From: Nonomuraea coxensis DSM 45129
Lineage (GTDB): Bacteria > Actinomycetota > Actinomycetes > Streptosporangiales > Streptosporangiaceae
NCBI RefSeq assembly: GCF_019397265.1
Contig: NZ_CP068985.1
Coordinates: forward strand, 6,688,001-6,752,000
Reading direction: 5' to 3'
Length of the DNA stretch: 64,000 nt
Below, in pieces: positions 42,301-51,636 of the stretch. Under the pieces are notes generated by a model. The model did not search any database. It was not told the origin of the DNA and worked only from the letters and a program-made list of their open reading frames with translations. The first letter of the stretch is position 1. Every line of letters starts with the position of its first letter. Both the position numbers and the translations under genes were made by a program.

Positions 42301-42502
42301 CGGGCGCGCCTTCCCTGCCGCCGGTCCACGCGATGCGGGTGCCGTCGGGCGAGAACCGCGGCTCGCTCACGGGCACGCGGTCGGCGGTGAACCGCCAGGC
42401 GCGTCCGCCGCTGAGGGGGGCGAGCCAGATGTCGTCGTCGGCGACGAAGGTGACCAGGTCACCGTGGAGGTGCGGATATCTGAGGTATGCGCCATTTGTC
42501 AC
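39350..42502 (-). CDS. Tricorn-type S41 family peptidase
   Basis: A 1050-residue cytoplasmic protease. The N-terminal two thirds hold the two beta-propellers (WD40-like repeats such as FSPDGTRIAWTG and FSPDSSWLAWVH). A PDZ domain (about 750-830; LLAPGVAVRPGDAIVAVGG) follows, then the S41 core: LVVDLRDNGGGHLSELV and the nucleophile Ser in DEFAGSDGDI; an upstream His sits in ELGTSHAYA. Tricorn proteases trim peptides released by the proteasome. Length matches the family (about 1050-1100). A low-complexity KDDKSSKDD insert near residue 535 is variable in this family. Confidence 0.93.
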   Translation of the reverse strand: MTNGAYLRYPHLHGDLVTFVADDDIWLAPLSGGRAWRFTADRVPVSEPRFSPDGTRIAWTGGREGAPEVFAAEVDGPEGERLTFWGSATTRVRGWSDDGRVLAVSSTGEGSRSRTWAHAVPLDGGPAERLPYGWVSDVAISGDRVATVSSIWREPSQWKRYRGGTAAKIWVDADGDGQFARLFADSAAQHWAVNWIGDRLVFLADPDGVGNLYSALPDGSDLRRHTAHEEFYARHATGDGTRIVYSHAGDLWLLESLDAEPRPLDIRLGGPRPGRARRPAPLRVGSYAPDATGRASAVEIRGTAHWVAHRDGPAGTLRAEPGVRVRLPRVLDADGHAIWVSDASGEEGLEIGTPGGEVRTLATGQLGRVLELEAAPDGKHAAVATHDGRLLVVDLESGALRELDRTSQGDLSGLTFSPDSSWLAWVHPHEEPLSQIRMGRVDGTSVIEVTPVRFADYDPMFTRDGKHLAFLSMRTFDPVYDAHVFDMSFPQACRPYLVPLKADTPSPFDPSLQGRGFNGEDDKPGKDDKSSKDDTPPRTEVDPEGLGSRVVPVPVPAGRYGNLRTAKDALLWLRHPLAGQLGDGSDATHETVLERYDLKKRAKSELGREIRSFEVSGDGTRLVVHGKNGLQTRAASEGDEVVTIDLDRITVQLDPVAEWRQGYREAGRLMRDHYWREDMNGVDWQAVLDRYAPLVERLGAHTELIDLLWEVQGELGTSHAYATPPAGGSDPRRRQGLLGADLAKDADGVWRVERILAGESSDHEARSPLLAPGVAVRPGDAIVAVGGRPVDPVRGPLALLAGTAGHPVELTVRPGSGGETRRVVVSPLADETALRYHDWVESRRAHVRESSGGRLGYLHVPDMVASGWAQFHRDLRTEMSYDGLVVDLRDNGGGHLSELVLEKLSRKVSGWMRARGFEPRRYPADSPRGPVVAVTDEFAGSDGDIVSAGIKIRGLGPLVGTRTWGGVIGIDGRYHLVDGTRVTQPRYSFWLEGHGWGVENHGVDPDVEVVATPQDRAAGRDPQLDRAIELALAALDEHPPATPPDLPPLP

Positions 42503-42643
42503 AGCTGCACATTAGTGTGCGGCGCCAAACCCGGCCCAAGAATTCTCCTCCTGGCGGACCGGCTACGTACGAGGAATGGCAAGACCGGGGTGTCCGGCAC
42601 GCGCGGGGGCAGGTGGCCGGGCAACCGGATCGTGGAGGGGAAC

Positions 42644-43084
42644 ATGAGGATCTTCGCCCGCGCGCACCAGCTTCCGCCGCGGCTGGCGGTGGCCGCCTAC
42701 ATGCTGCACTCGGGGGCCGACATGGCCGGCGCCGACGAGGAGCGGGCGGCCGGCCTGCACGGCATGGCGGCGGGCGCCTACCCGTTCCTCGGCTCGATGG
42801 AGCCCATGTGCTTCATTCGGCTCCTGTCGCGGGCCGAGCTCGCGCTCGGGGCCGCGCTCGCGCTGCCGTTCGTGCCGTCGCTGCTGGCCGGGGCGGCGCT
42901 GACCGGGTTCGCGGGCGGGCTGGTGGGGCTCTACCTCCTGACGCCGGGCATGCGCCGCGAGGGCAGCCTCCGGCCGACGCAGCAGGGCATCGGCGTGGCC
43001 AAGGACGTCTGGCTGCTCGGCATCGGCCTGGGGCTGGTCCTGGAGGAGCTGGCCAGGTGCGGGGCTCCGGCACCTCGCCACTAA
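42644..43084 (+). CDS. Small four-helix membrane protein (DoxX-like topology)
   Basis: A 146-residue integral membrane protein with hydrophobic segments at about 15-30, 60-82, 84-105 and 118-138. A strong GGAGGGG ribosome site precedes ATG 42644. The pattern of an N-terminal RxxxLxxR-type helix and a C-terminal VAKDVWLLGIGLGL helix resembles DoxX/SURF4-like proteins, but no diagnostic motif confirms it. It is 28 bp upstream of the F420-dependent enzyme and may share its transcript. Confidence 0.6.
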   Translation: MRIFARAHQLPPRLAVAAYMLHSGADMAGADEERAAGLHGMAAGAYPFLGSMEPMCFIRLLSRAELALGAALALPFVPSLLAGAALTGFAGGLVGLYLLTPGMRREGSLRPTQQGIGVAKDVWLLGIGLGLVLEELARCGAPAPRH

Positions 43085-43112
43085 ACCGGACATATCCGGG
43101 TAGCCGTGACAC

Positions 43113-44081
43113 ATGGTACAGATCGGCTACACCTTGATGTCGGAACAGACGCCGGCTCGCGAGCTGGTCGACTACGCCGCGGCGGCCGAGCGGATCGGCT
43201 TCGACTACGCCGTCATCTCCGACCACTACTTCCCGTGGGTCGAGGAAATGGGACACTCGCCCTACTGCTGGTCGGTGCTCGGCGCCGTGGCCCAGGTCAC
43301 TGAGCGCATCCCGCTCATGACGTACGTGACCTGCCCCATCATGCGCTACCACCCGGCCGTGGTGGCCCAGAAGGCGGCGACGATGGGCGTCCTCAGCCAG
43401 GGCAGGTTCACCCTCGGGCTCGGCGCCGGCGAGAACCTCAACGAGCACGTCATCGGCGAGGGATGGCCGCCCGTCGACACCCGCCACCGGATGTTCGCCG
43501 AGGCCGTACGGATCATCAGGGAGCTGTTCGGCGGCGACTACGTCACCTACCAGGGCGAGTTCTTCGACGTCGACTCGGCCAAGCTCTACGACCTGCCCGA
43601 CCGGCAGGTGCCGATCGGCATCGCCGCCTCGGGCGGGCAGTCGGCCGCCCTCGCCGCCGAGCTGGCCGACGCGCTGGTGATCAACGAGCCGATGCCGAAG
43701 GTCGTCGAGCAGTTCAACGCCGCGGGCGGGCGGGGCAAGCCGGTCTACGGCCAGCTCGCCCTCTCCTACGGCACCGACGCCGAGGCCGCCGAACAGCGCG
43801 CCCACGAGCTGTGGCGCTGGTCGGCGGTGGGCGGCTGGAAGGTCATGGCCGAGCTGCCTGGCCCGGTCAACTTCGCCGCGGCGGCCACCACGGTCCGGCC
43901 CGACGACGTGGCCGAGAGCGTGCCGTGCGGCGACGACGTGGACGCCGTCGTGCGGAGCGTCAAGAAGTTCGCCGACGCCGGCTTCACCCACGTCGCGCTC
44001 GTGCAGGTCGGCCACGACCAGCAGGAGCCCTTCTTCGACTGGGCCGAGAAGGAGCTCCTGCCGGCGCTCAGATCCCTCTGA
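43113..44081 (+). CDS. F420-dependent LLM-class oxidoreductase (TIGR03557-like)
   Basis: A 322-residue luciferase-like barrel enzyme. YAVISDHYFPWVEEMGHSPYCW, GRFTLGLGAGENLNEHV and ASGGQSAALAAELADAL match the F420 glucose-6-phosphate-dehydrogenase-like subfamily, in which His and Trp next to the first strand bind F420. The substrate may be a sugar phosphate or an alcohol and is not determinable here. A small CCGGA/TCCGG dyad (43086-43099) lies just upstream. Convergent with leuS, with a 3-bp gap. Confidence 0.88.
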   Translation: MVQIGYTLMSEQTPARELVDYAAAAERIGFDYAVISDHYFPWVEEMGHSPYCWSVLGAVAQVTERIPLMTYVTCPIMRYHPAVVAQKAATMGVLSQGRFTLGLGAGENLNEHVIGEGWPPVDTRHRMFAEAVRIIRELFGGDYVTYQGEFFDVDSAKLYDLPDRQVPIGIAASGGQSAALAAELADALVINEPMPKVVEQFNAAGGRGKPVYGQLALSYGTDAEAAEQRAHELWRWSAVGGWKVMAELPGPVNFAAAATTVRPDDVAESVPCGDDVDAVVRSVKKFADAGFTHVALVQVGHDQQEPFFDWAEKELLPALRSL

Positions 44082-44084
44082 GGC

Positions 44085-46532
<2,448 letters not shown>

Positions 46533-46565
46533 GGCTACTGTCCTTCTGGCTTGACTCGGACCCAT

Positions 46566-46593
46566 AAGAAAACCCCCCGTGCACAACGAGGGG
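46566..46593 (-). terminator. Attenuator hairpin before leuS
   Basis: On the minus strand CCCCTCG, a short loop, CGGGGGG and then TTTTCT form an intrinsic terminator (plus-strand 46566-46593) between the leader peptide and the leuS start. It is the only clear GC-stem plus U-run in the vicinity. Confidence 0.7.
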
Positions 46594-46595
46594 TA

Positions 46596-46627
46596 GCCGC
46601 GACGGCGAGACTCAGGGCCGTCGCGGC
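46596..46627 (-). promoter_or_regulatory. Leader RNA stem upstream of the attenuator
   Basis: GCCGCGACGGC and GCCGTCGCGGC (plus-strand positions 46596-46606 and 46617-46627) are perfect 11-bp complements. The leader peptide stop codon falls in the loop, and the upstream arm is inside the leader coding sequence, so ribosome position would decide whether it forms. How it competes with the terminator is not resolved by eye. Confidence 0.6.
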
Positions 46628-46656
46628 CCGCTAAGAAGCAGGGTCGCGGAACGCAT
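46612..46656 (-). CDS. Leucine leader peptide of leuS (14 aa)
   Basis: ATG 46656 to TGA 46612 encodes MRSATLLLSGPRRP. Three consecutive leucine codons (CTG CTT CTT; 46633-46641) include two CTT codons, which are rare in this GC-rich genome, so the ribosome would stall when leucyl-tRNA is scarce. A TAGGCT box ends about 7 bases before the ATG, suggesting a leaderless transcript. Downstream are an RNA stem and a terminator before leuS. This is the layout of ribosome-mediated transcription attenuation. Confidence 0.75.
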   Translation of the reverse strand: MRSATLLLSGPRRP

Positions 46657-46995
46657 GTGTCAAGCCTAGCGCACGTCTTCGGCTGAATGCAGGCAGACGA
46701 TCGACGGGTACCGGCACAATGGACGCTTCAGGGTTGACGAGACCCGATGGTGATGTATCCGTTGTGACCTCATTCGTCCCAGAAGATTACCCTTGTCGCC
46801 GTGGTATACCCAGCTGAGCGCGATCGACCGGAGGACGGCCTGCCCATGCAGGACCCGCCCACGGATCCGCATGGCTTCGCTCGTTTCGCTGCGGAACCAC
46901 CCGCATCTCCTGGAAAATCCCATGAGATCATGCCTGGTACGTCAAATCCGGATATAAGGGTTGATCCGGACAGAACTTCGGGAGGACCGGCAGAC
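46657..46995. other. 339-bp divergent region between leuS leader and the proline-rich gene
   Basis: AT-richer than its flanks. It holds the leuS leader promoter at its left end. On the plus strand TTGACG (46733-46738) followed 16 bp later by TATCCG is a possible promoter. An open frame from 46801 continues into the proline-rich gene but lacks a ribosome site and has untypical codon use, so it is treated as untranslated leader. Confidence 0.4.
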
Positions 46996-48819
46996 ATGGC
47001 AACGGATAACTCCGGACCACACCTGCCCCCGTCCTGGCCGGATGCGCCCCGCAGGGAGCAACCCCCCTCGTGGGCCAGCACGCCCTCCGAGCACGACTCC
47101 TCCCCCTCCTGGGCCGGCACGCCCGCCGCGTCCGAGGTGCCCATGTCGTGGCCCGAGTCGCCGCGGCCCGCCGGTCACGACCCGGCCTGGCCGGAACCGC
47201 CGCGCCCCGAGAGCTCCTGGCCCGAGCCGCCCCGCACGTCCCGCGGCCCCGCCAACGGCGCGGGTTACGGCGGCGGCGCCAACGGGAGCGGCCCGGGGAA
47301 CGGCGCGGCCGGCGAGAGCCGCCGCGCGGACGCCGCGCGGTCCTACGGCGCCCAGGACCCCGGCCCGTCCTGGCCGGAGCCGCCCCGCCAGGACTCCGGC
47401 TGGCCCGAGCCGCCGCGCAAGGACGGCGGCGCCCCGGCGTGGGCCGGCGAGCGCGGCAACGGCCGGCCCCCCGGGCCCGACCCCCTGCTCGGCTCCCATC
47501 CCGACCAGGCGATGGGCTCCGGCCCCAACCGGATGCAGGACCCGGCCATGAACTCCGGTCCCAACCGGATGCAGGACCCGGCGTTCGACGCGGGGGCCCA
47601 CCGGGTGCCCGATCCGGTGCCCGCCTGGCAGCAGCCGCCGACGCCCTCCGCCGGCGCGTGGGCCAACCTGTCCACGCCGGCGCCCTGGCCGCCCCGCGCG
47701 CCGGAGCCCGCCGAGGCGCCCGAGCAGCGCCCGTACGACGCCGCGTCGGCCCCGGCCTCGTTCGGCCAGGCCGCCGCCGCGCCCGCCGGAACCCTGCCGC
47801 ACGAGGGCCCGTCCGGGCCGCACGGCCCGCCGCCGCAGGCGCCCGAGGAGCGCACGATCACCTACGGCCGCCAGGGCGAGACCCACATCGGCGCCCCGCC
47901 GGGTCCCGGCGAGCACGGGCAGCCGCCCCAGCAGGGCCCCCGCCCCGGCTCCAACCTGAGCCGCGACCCCTCGGACCCGGAGCACAGGTTCGTGACCGCG
48001 GGCCAGATCAGCGGCTCGCGCACCCCGCCGCCCGAGCGCCAGCAGGAGCTCTGGGACACCGTCTTCGGCGACAACTACCAGGCGATGGGCGAGCGGGACC
48101 CGCTGGACGACGACGACGAGGGCAAGCCGATCTGGATCTACGCCCTCGGCGGCTCGGTGGCGATCGCGCTGGTGGCCGCGCTGTTGTGGGCGTTCCTGGC
48201 GGGGCCGCTGGCCGGTGAGGACGCGGCGAGCACGGCCGCCGCCGGGCCCACGGCCTCGCAGAAGGCGAGCGCGACCAAGGCCGGAAACTCGATCGGCCCG
48301 CTGCCGAAGTACTCCGGCAAGGCGTCGCCGGTGATCGGCCGGGTGCCCGACCAGGAGGCCGGCATCTCCGTCCCGCGTCTCGGCGGCACCTGGCAGCTCG
48401 ACCAGCGCGCGACGGTCAAGGGGACCTACGGCTACGCCACCCGCCAGTTCGTCCCCGTGACGGAGGACAAGGCGGCCATGGTCATGTCGGGGGCGCTGCC
48501 GGAGCGGCTGGCGTCGTACTACGACAAGGACGACCTGGAGCCGGTGATCAAGCAGGTCGTGCTGGACGCCAGGAAGCGGTTCTTCCCGTCGGACAACAAG
48601 GTCCGCAAGGTCGCCCAGCAGGCGATCAAGGTGGGCGACCAGAGCGGGCGGCTGATCGCGTACTCGCTGACGTCGGGCACCGACAAGGCGACGATCGTGA
48701 CGATGGCGGTCAACACCGGCGGCAGCGTGCCCGCCATCGTCTTCGTGTCGATCCCGGCCGAGAGCAAGCAGCTCCTGCCCGACATCCGCGTCGTGATGAA
48801 CCAGCTCAGACTGGGCTAG
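46996..48819 (+). CDS. Proline-rich single-pass membrane protein
   Basis: A 607-residue protein: about 380 residues of Pro/Gly/Ser/Trp-rich low-complexity cytoplasmic sequence with repeated SWPEPPR-type motifs, one membrane helix (about 393-415; IWIYALGGSVAIALVAALLW), a short Ala/Thr linker and a folded extracellular domain of about 170 residues (GRVPDQEAGISVPRLGGTW to the end). Such architecture is common in actinobacterial cell-envelope proteins; the function is unknown. ATG 46996 follows GGGAGG. Its stop shares CTAG with the convergent P450 stop. Confidence 0.75.
   Translation: MATDNSGPHLPPSWPDAPRREQPPSWASTPSEHDSSPSWAGTPAASEVPMSWPESPRPAGHDPAWPEPPRPESSWPEPPRTSRGPANGAGYGGGANGSGPGNGAAGESRRADAARSYGAQDPGPSWPEPPRQDSGWPEPPRKDGGAPAWAGERGNGRPPGPDPLLGSHPDQAMGSGPNRMQDPAMNSGPNRMQDPAFDAGAHRVPDPVPAWQQPPTPSAGAWANLSTPAPWPPRAPEPAEAPEQRPYDAASAPASFGQAAAAPAGTLPHEGPSGPHGPPPQAPEERTITYGRQGETHIGAPPGPGEHGQPPQQGPRPGSNLSRDPSDPEHRFVTAGQISGSRTPPPERQQELWDTVFGDNYQAMGERDPLDDDDEGKPIWIYALGGSVAIALVAALLWAFLAGPLAGEDAASTAAAGPTASQKASATKAGNSIGPLPKYSGKASPVIGRVPDQEAGISVPRLGGTWQLDQRATVKGTYGYATRQFVPVTEDKAAMVMSGALPERLASYYDKDDLEPVIKQVVLDARKRFFPSDNKVRKVAQQAIKVGDQSGRLIAYSLTSGTDKATIVTMAVNTGGSVPAIVFVSIPAESKQLLPDIRVVMNQLRLG
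47518..47582 (+). repeat. 36-bp tandem duplication inside the proline-rich gene
   Basis: Two copies starting at 47518 and 47554, nearly identical over about 29 bp, encode SGPNRMQDPAMN and SGPNRMQDPAFD. A recent in-frame duplication in a disordered region. Confidence 0.75.
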
Positions 48820-50057
48820 AAGCGGCACTCCATGTGCTTGATGCCGTTGATGAAGGAGGAGTGCAGCCGGTCCGGCTCGCCGCCCTCGATCTGGGGCACC
48901 CGGCGCAGCAGCTCACGGAACATCACCGTGATCTCGCGCCGGGCCAGGTGCGCGCCGAGGCAGAAGTGGGGCCCGGGCCCGCCGAAGCCGACGTGCGGGT
49001 TGGGGTGCCGGGTGATGTCGAAGCGGTACGGGTCCTCGAACACCGCCTCGTCCCGGTTGGCGGCCCAGTAGAACAGGACGGCCTTCTCGCCCTTGCGGTA
49101 GAGGTTGCCGTTCATCTCGAAGTCGCGGGTGACCTTGCGGCGCATGAAGTTGACCGGCGAGGCCAGCCGGACGATCTCCTCGACGGCGGCGGGGGCCCGG
49201 CCGTCGAGGTCCTCCAGCCAGCGGGCCCGCTCGCCGGGGTTCCTGGTGAGCAGGTGGAGGCCGTGGGAGATGGCGTTGCGGGTGGTCTCGTTGCCCGCCA
49301 CGACGAGCAGGATGAAGAACGAGCCCAGCTCCTGCATGGTCAGCCGCTCGCCGTCGATGTTGGCGTTGACCAGTGACGAGGTGAGGTCGCCCGTCGGGTT
49401 CTCGGTGCGGTGGGCGGCGAGGTCCTGGACGAGCTGCTGGAGCTCCATGCCGGCGGTGAGCAGGCGGGTGGCGATCTGGTCGAGGTCGCCGCCGGTGTAC
49501 TCGGGGTCGAAGCCGCCGAGGATGATGTTCGAGCGGTCGAAGACGAACGTGTAGTCCCGCTCGGGGATGCCCATCATGTCGCAGATGATCTTCAGGGGGA
49601 GCCGGGCGGCCACCTCGGTGACGAAGTCGACGCCGGGGCCCTTGGCGAGCAGGTCGTCCACGATGGCGGTGGCCGCCGCGTCGACGTCCGCCTCGAACTG
49701 CTTGATCATCTTCGGCGTGAACGCCCGCGAGACGATCCTGCGCAGCCGCGCGTGGCGCGGGTCGTCCATGTTGATCATCGAGCCGAAGTACTCGGTGAAC
49801 TCGGCCGGCATGTCGGGGATGTTGGTCGCGCCGCCGTCACCCGAGCAGAAGACCTCCGGGTTGCGGCTGGCCTCCAGGATGTCGGCGTGCTTGACCAGCG
49901 CGTGGTAGCCGGGGCCCTTGGGGGCGATGCCGACGTCCATCTCCTCGAAGAACGCGGGGGTCTCGCGGGCACGCAGACGGTCGAAGGCCTGCTCGCGCTC
50001 CTCCATGGGCCTGGCCCAGAAGTCGCGGTCCGACAGGTCGAAGTCGAGGACGCTCAT
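48816..50057 (-). CDS. Cytochrome P450 (CYP124/125/142-like)
   Basis: A 413-residue soluble heme monooxygenase. I-helix AGNETTRN, ExxR motif EEIVR, and heme loop FGGPGPHFCLGAH with the thiolate Cys are intact. The N-terminal MINMDDPRHARLRRIVSRAFTP is characteristic of the mycobacterial CYP124/125/142/268 clan, which oxidise terminal methyl groups of sterol side chains and methyl-branched lipids. ATG 50057 lies 6 bases after a -10 box (50064-50069), suggesting leaderless translation. It is paired with a second such P450 about 1.6 kb away. Confidence 0.9.
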   Translation of the reverse strand: MSVLDFDLSDRDFWARPMEEREQAFDRLRARETPAFFEEMDVGIAPKGPGYHALVKHADILEASRNPEVFCSGDGGATNIPDMPAEFTEYFGSMINMDDPRHARLRRIVSRAFTPKMIKQFEADVDAAATAIVDDLLAKGPGVDFVTEVAARLPLKIICDMMGIPERDYTFVFDRSNIILGGFDPEYTGGDLDQIATRLLTAGMELQQLVQDLAAHRTENPTGDLTSSLVNANIDGERLTMQELGSFFILLVVAGNETTRNAISHGLHLLTRNPGERARWLEDLDGRAPAAVEEIVRLASPVNFMRRKVTRDFEMNGNLYRKGEKAVLFYWAANRDEAVFEDPYRFDITRHPNPHVGFGGPGPHFCLGAHLARREITVMFRELLRRVPQIEGGEPDRLHSSFINGIKHMECRF

Positions 50058-50063
50058 GAGGCA

Positions 50064-50115
50064 ATCATTCGAAAAGCAGGCACTTACGTCAATGGTTCTT
50101 ACGTACACCGTACGT
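50064..50115 (-). promoter_or_regulatory. P450 promoter and upstream palindrome
   Basis: Minus strand: TTGACG (50087-50092), 17-bp spacer starting TAAGTG, AATGAT (50064-50069), then six bases to the ATG. Upstream, ACGTAC-ACC-GTACGT (50101-50115) is a perfect dyad and a likely operator. The -35 and following TAAGTG are shared with the second P450 promoter. Confidence 0.6.
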
Positions 50116-50265
50116 ACGTGATCACTCCGAGCCTCATCCTGTGGCTAGAATGAGCGCCACGTACGCGTTCTTCTTCGCCCTCGGCTAGCGATCCGCCGGC
50201 GGGTCGCGGAGCACCCACCGCCGGCGATGCGGGACGGCTGAATCAGCGCCGTCCCTGGTCGCGAC

Positions 50266-50755
50266 GTGGGAGAAGGACACGCGCATACTTTTGCCGTGGC
50301 CAGGGCGGTGCACGGCATCGAGCCCCTGGTGGCCACGGAGATCCGGCGTTCCGGCGCGGGCGTGATCCGCGGGATGCGCCATCGCGAGGTCTGGTTCGAG
50401 ACCACCGGCACGGAGGGGCTGCCCGCGCTGCGGACGGCCGACGACGTGCTGCCGGCCGCGGCCGGCGCGGGTGCCGTACCACTCGCGGCGCGGCGGGGCG
50501 CGGCCGCCCGGCGGGGCGACCGCCTGGCGGGTCACGATCGAGGACGAGCGCGCGGTGATCGCGGTACGGCCGGCCCCGCGGCCGTTGCACCGGCGCGCGT
50601 ACAAGACGGCCTCCGTCCGGGGCACCCTGCACCCGCCGCCGGCCGCCGCCATGGGAGAGCTCGCCGGGCTCGCCGGGGCGGGCACGGCGGCGGCCGGGGT
50701 GGGGACGGTGCTGGACCCCTGCTGCGGCGCGGGCACGACGCTCAGGAAGGCGTAG
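50266..50755 (+). pseudogene. Broken RNA/DNA methyltransferase gene (THUMP/UPF0020-like)
   Basis: The first part (AVARAVHGIEPLVATEIRRSGAG cut short, then WFETTGTEGLPALRTADDVL) resembles the N-terminal domain of a putative RNA methylase. After about 50455 the frame is lost and the matching central domain is missing. A second frame from about 50530 gives VTIEDERAVIAVRPAPRPLH and ends with the SAM-binding motif I VLDPCCGAGTTL directly before a stop at 50753-50755. So it has an internal deletion/frameshift and lacks the catalytic C-terminus. Confidence 0.65.
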
Positions 50756-50761
50756 GGAGGA

Positions 50762-51601
50762 TCAGGCGGGCCCGAGCCAGTCGAGGATCAGCCGGTTGAC
50801 CTCGTCCGGCCGCTCCAGGTGCAGGAAGTGGCCCGCGTCCGCCACCACCTCGGTACGCGAGCCGTCGGGCAGCTGCTCGGCGGCGTCCTTGACCAGCCCG
50901 GCGCCCAGGCAGCCGTCCTGGGCGCCGTGCAGGTAGAGCACGGGCCCGCGCGTCACCGGCTCCGGCGCCGGGTAGCGGCCCGAGGGCGGGGTGGTGCCGA
51001 GCATGGCGCGGTAGTAGCCGATCGCGGCCGCGAGATTGGCCGGGTCGTCGAGCAGGCTGCGGCGGACGAAGGCGAGGTCCTGCGTCGCGTCGTACCCCGG
51101 GGACCAGTCGCGCCAGAGGCCGTCGAGGAAGCCGGGGGCCGCCGCGGCGGTCTCGGCGAGCGGGGTCTGGAAGAGGAAGATGTAGAACGAGCGCCGGAGC
51201 TGCTCGTAGTCGAAGAAGGCCCCGGCCAGCGCGCCCGGCGGCGGCACCGCCAGCGCGACGGCCCGGCGGAAGCGGTCGGCGCACTGGTAGACGGGGAAGG
51301 CGCCCCAGTCGTGCCCGATGACGACGGCGTCCGGGCCGCCGCCGAGCTCCTCGTGCAGCGCGCGGACGTCGGCGACCAGCGCCGCCTCCTCGTACGCCCC
51401 GTCGGCCGGGATCTCGGTGGGCGCGTAGCCGCGCAGGAACGGCGCGACCGCCCGGTAGCCGCGCTCGGCGAGCGCCGGCATCAGGTGGCGCCAGGTGTGC
51501 GCGGTGTCGGGGAATCCGTGCAGGCACAGCGCGAGCGGACCCTCACCCAGGGTCAGACACGCGAACTCCAGCCCGTTGGCGTGGACAGTCCTGATCTCCA
51601 T
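50762..51601 (-). CDS. Alpha/beta hydrolase, epoxide-hydrolase-like
   Basis: A 279-residue hydrolase with oxyanion motif HGFPDTAHTW, nucleophile Asp in IGHDWGAFP (Asp nucleophile as in epoxide hydrolases and haloalkane dehalogenases) and catalytic His in AGHFLHLERP. The gene sits between two P450 genes on the same strand, so it may open epoxides or act on P450 products; that is inference from context. ATG 51601 opens at a normal distance before the first strand. Confidence 0.85.
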   Translation of the reverse strand: MEIRTVHANGLEFACLTLGEGPLALCLHGFPDTAHTWRHLMPALAERGYRAVAPFLRGYAPTEIPADGAYEEAALVADVRALHEELGGGPDAVVIGHDWGAFPVYQCADRFRRAVALAVPPPGALAGAFFDYEQLRRSFYIFLFQTPLAETAAAAPGFLDGLWRDWSPGYDATQDLAFVRRSLLDDPANLAAAIGYYRAMLGTTPPSGRYPAPEPVTRGPVLYLHGAQDGCLGAGLVKDAAEQLPDGSRTEVVADAGHFLHLERPDEVNRLILDWLGPA

Positions 51602-51636
51602 GGTTGCGAAACCTAGCACTCGCCCCGGAAGGGCGG

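Noticed and set aside
46533..46700. T-box riboswitch before leuS
   Set aside because: No T-box sequence (AGGGTGGNACCGCG-like) or specifier stem; a leader peptide explains the leucine codons better.
46801..46995. N-terminal extension of the proline-rich protein from GTG 46801
   Set aside because: Low GC, no ribosome site, and a good GGGAGG precedes ATG 46996.
47518..47582. Mobile-element target duplication
   Set aside because: The 36-bp direct repeat is an in-frame coding duplication in a repetitive disordered region with no element between the copies.
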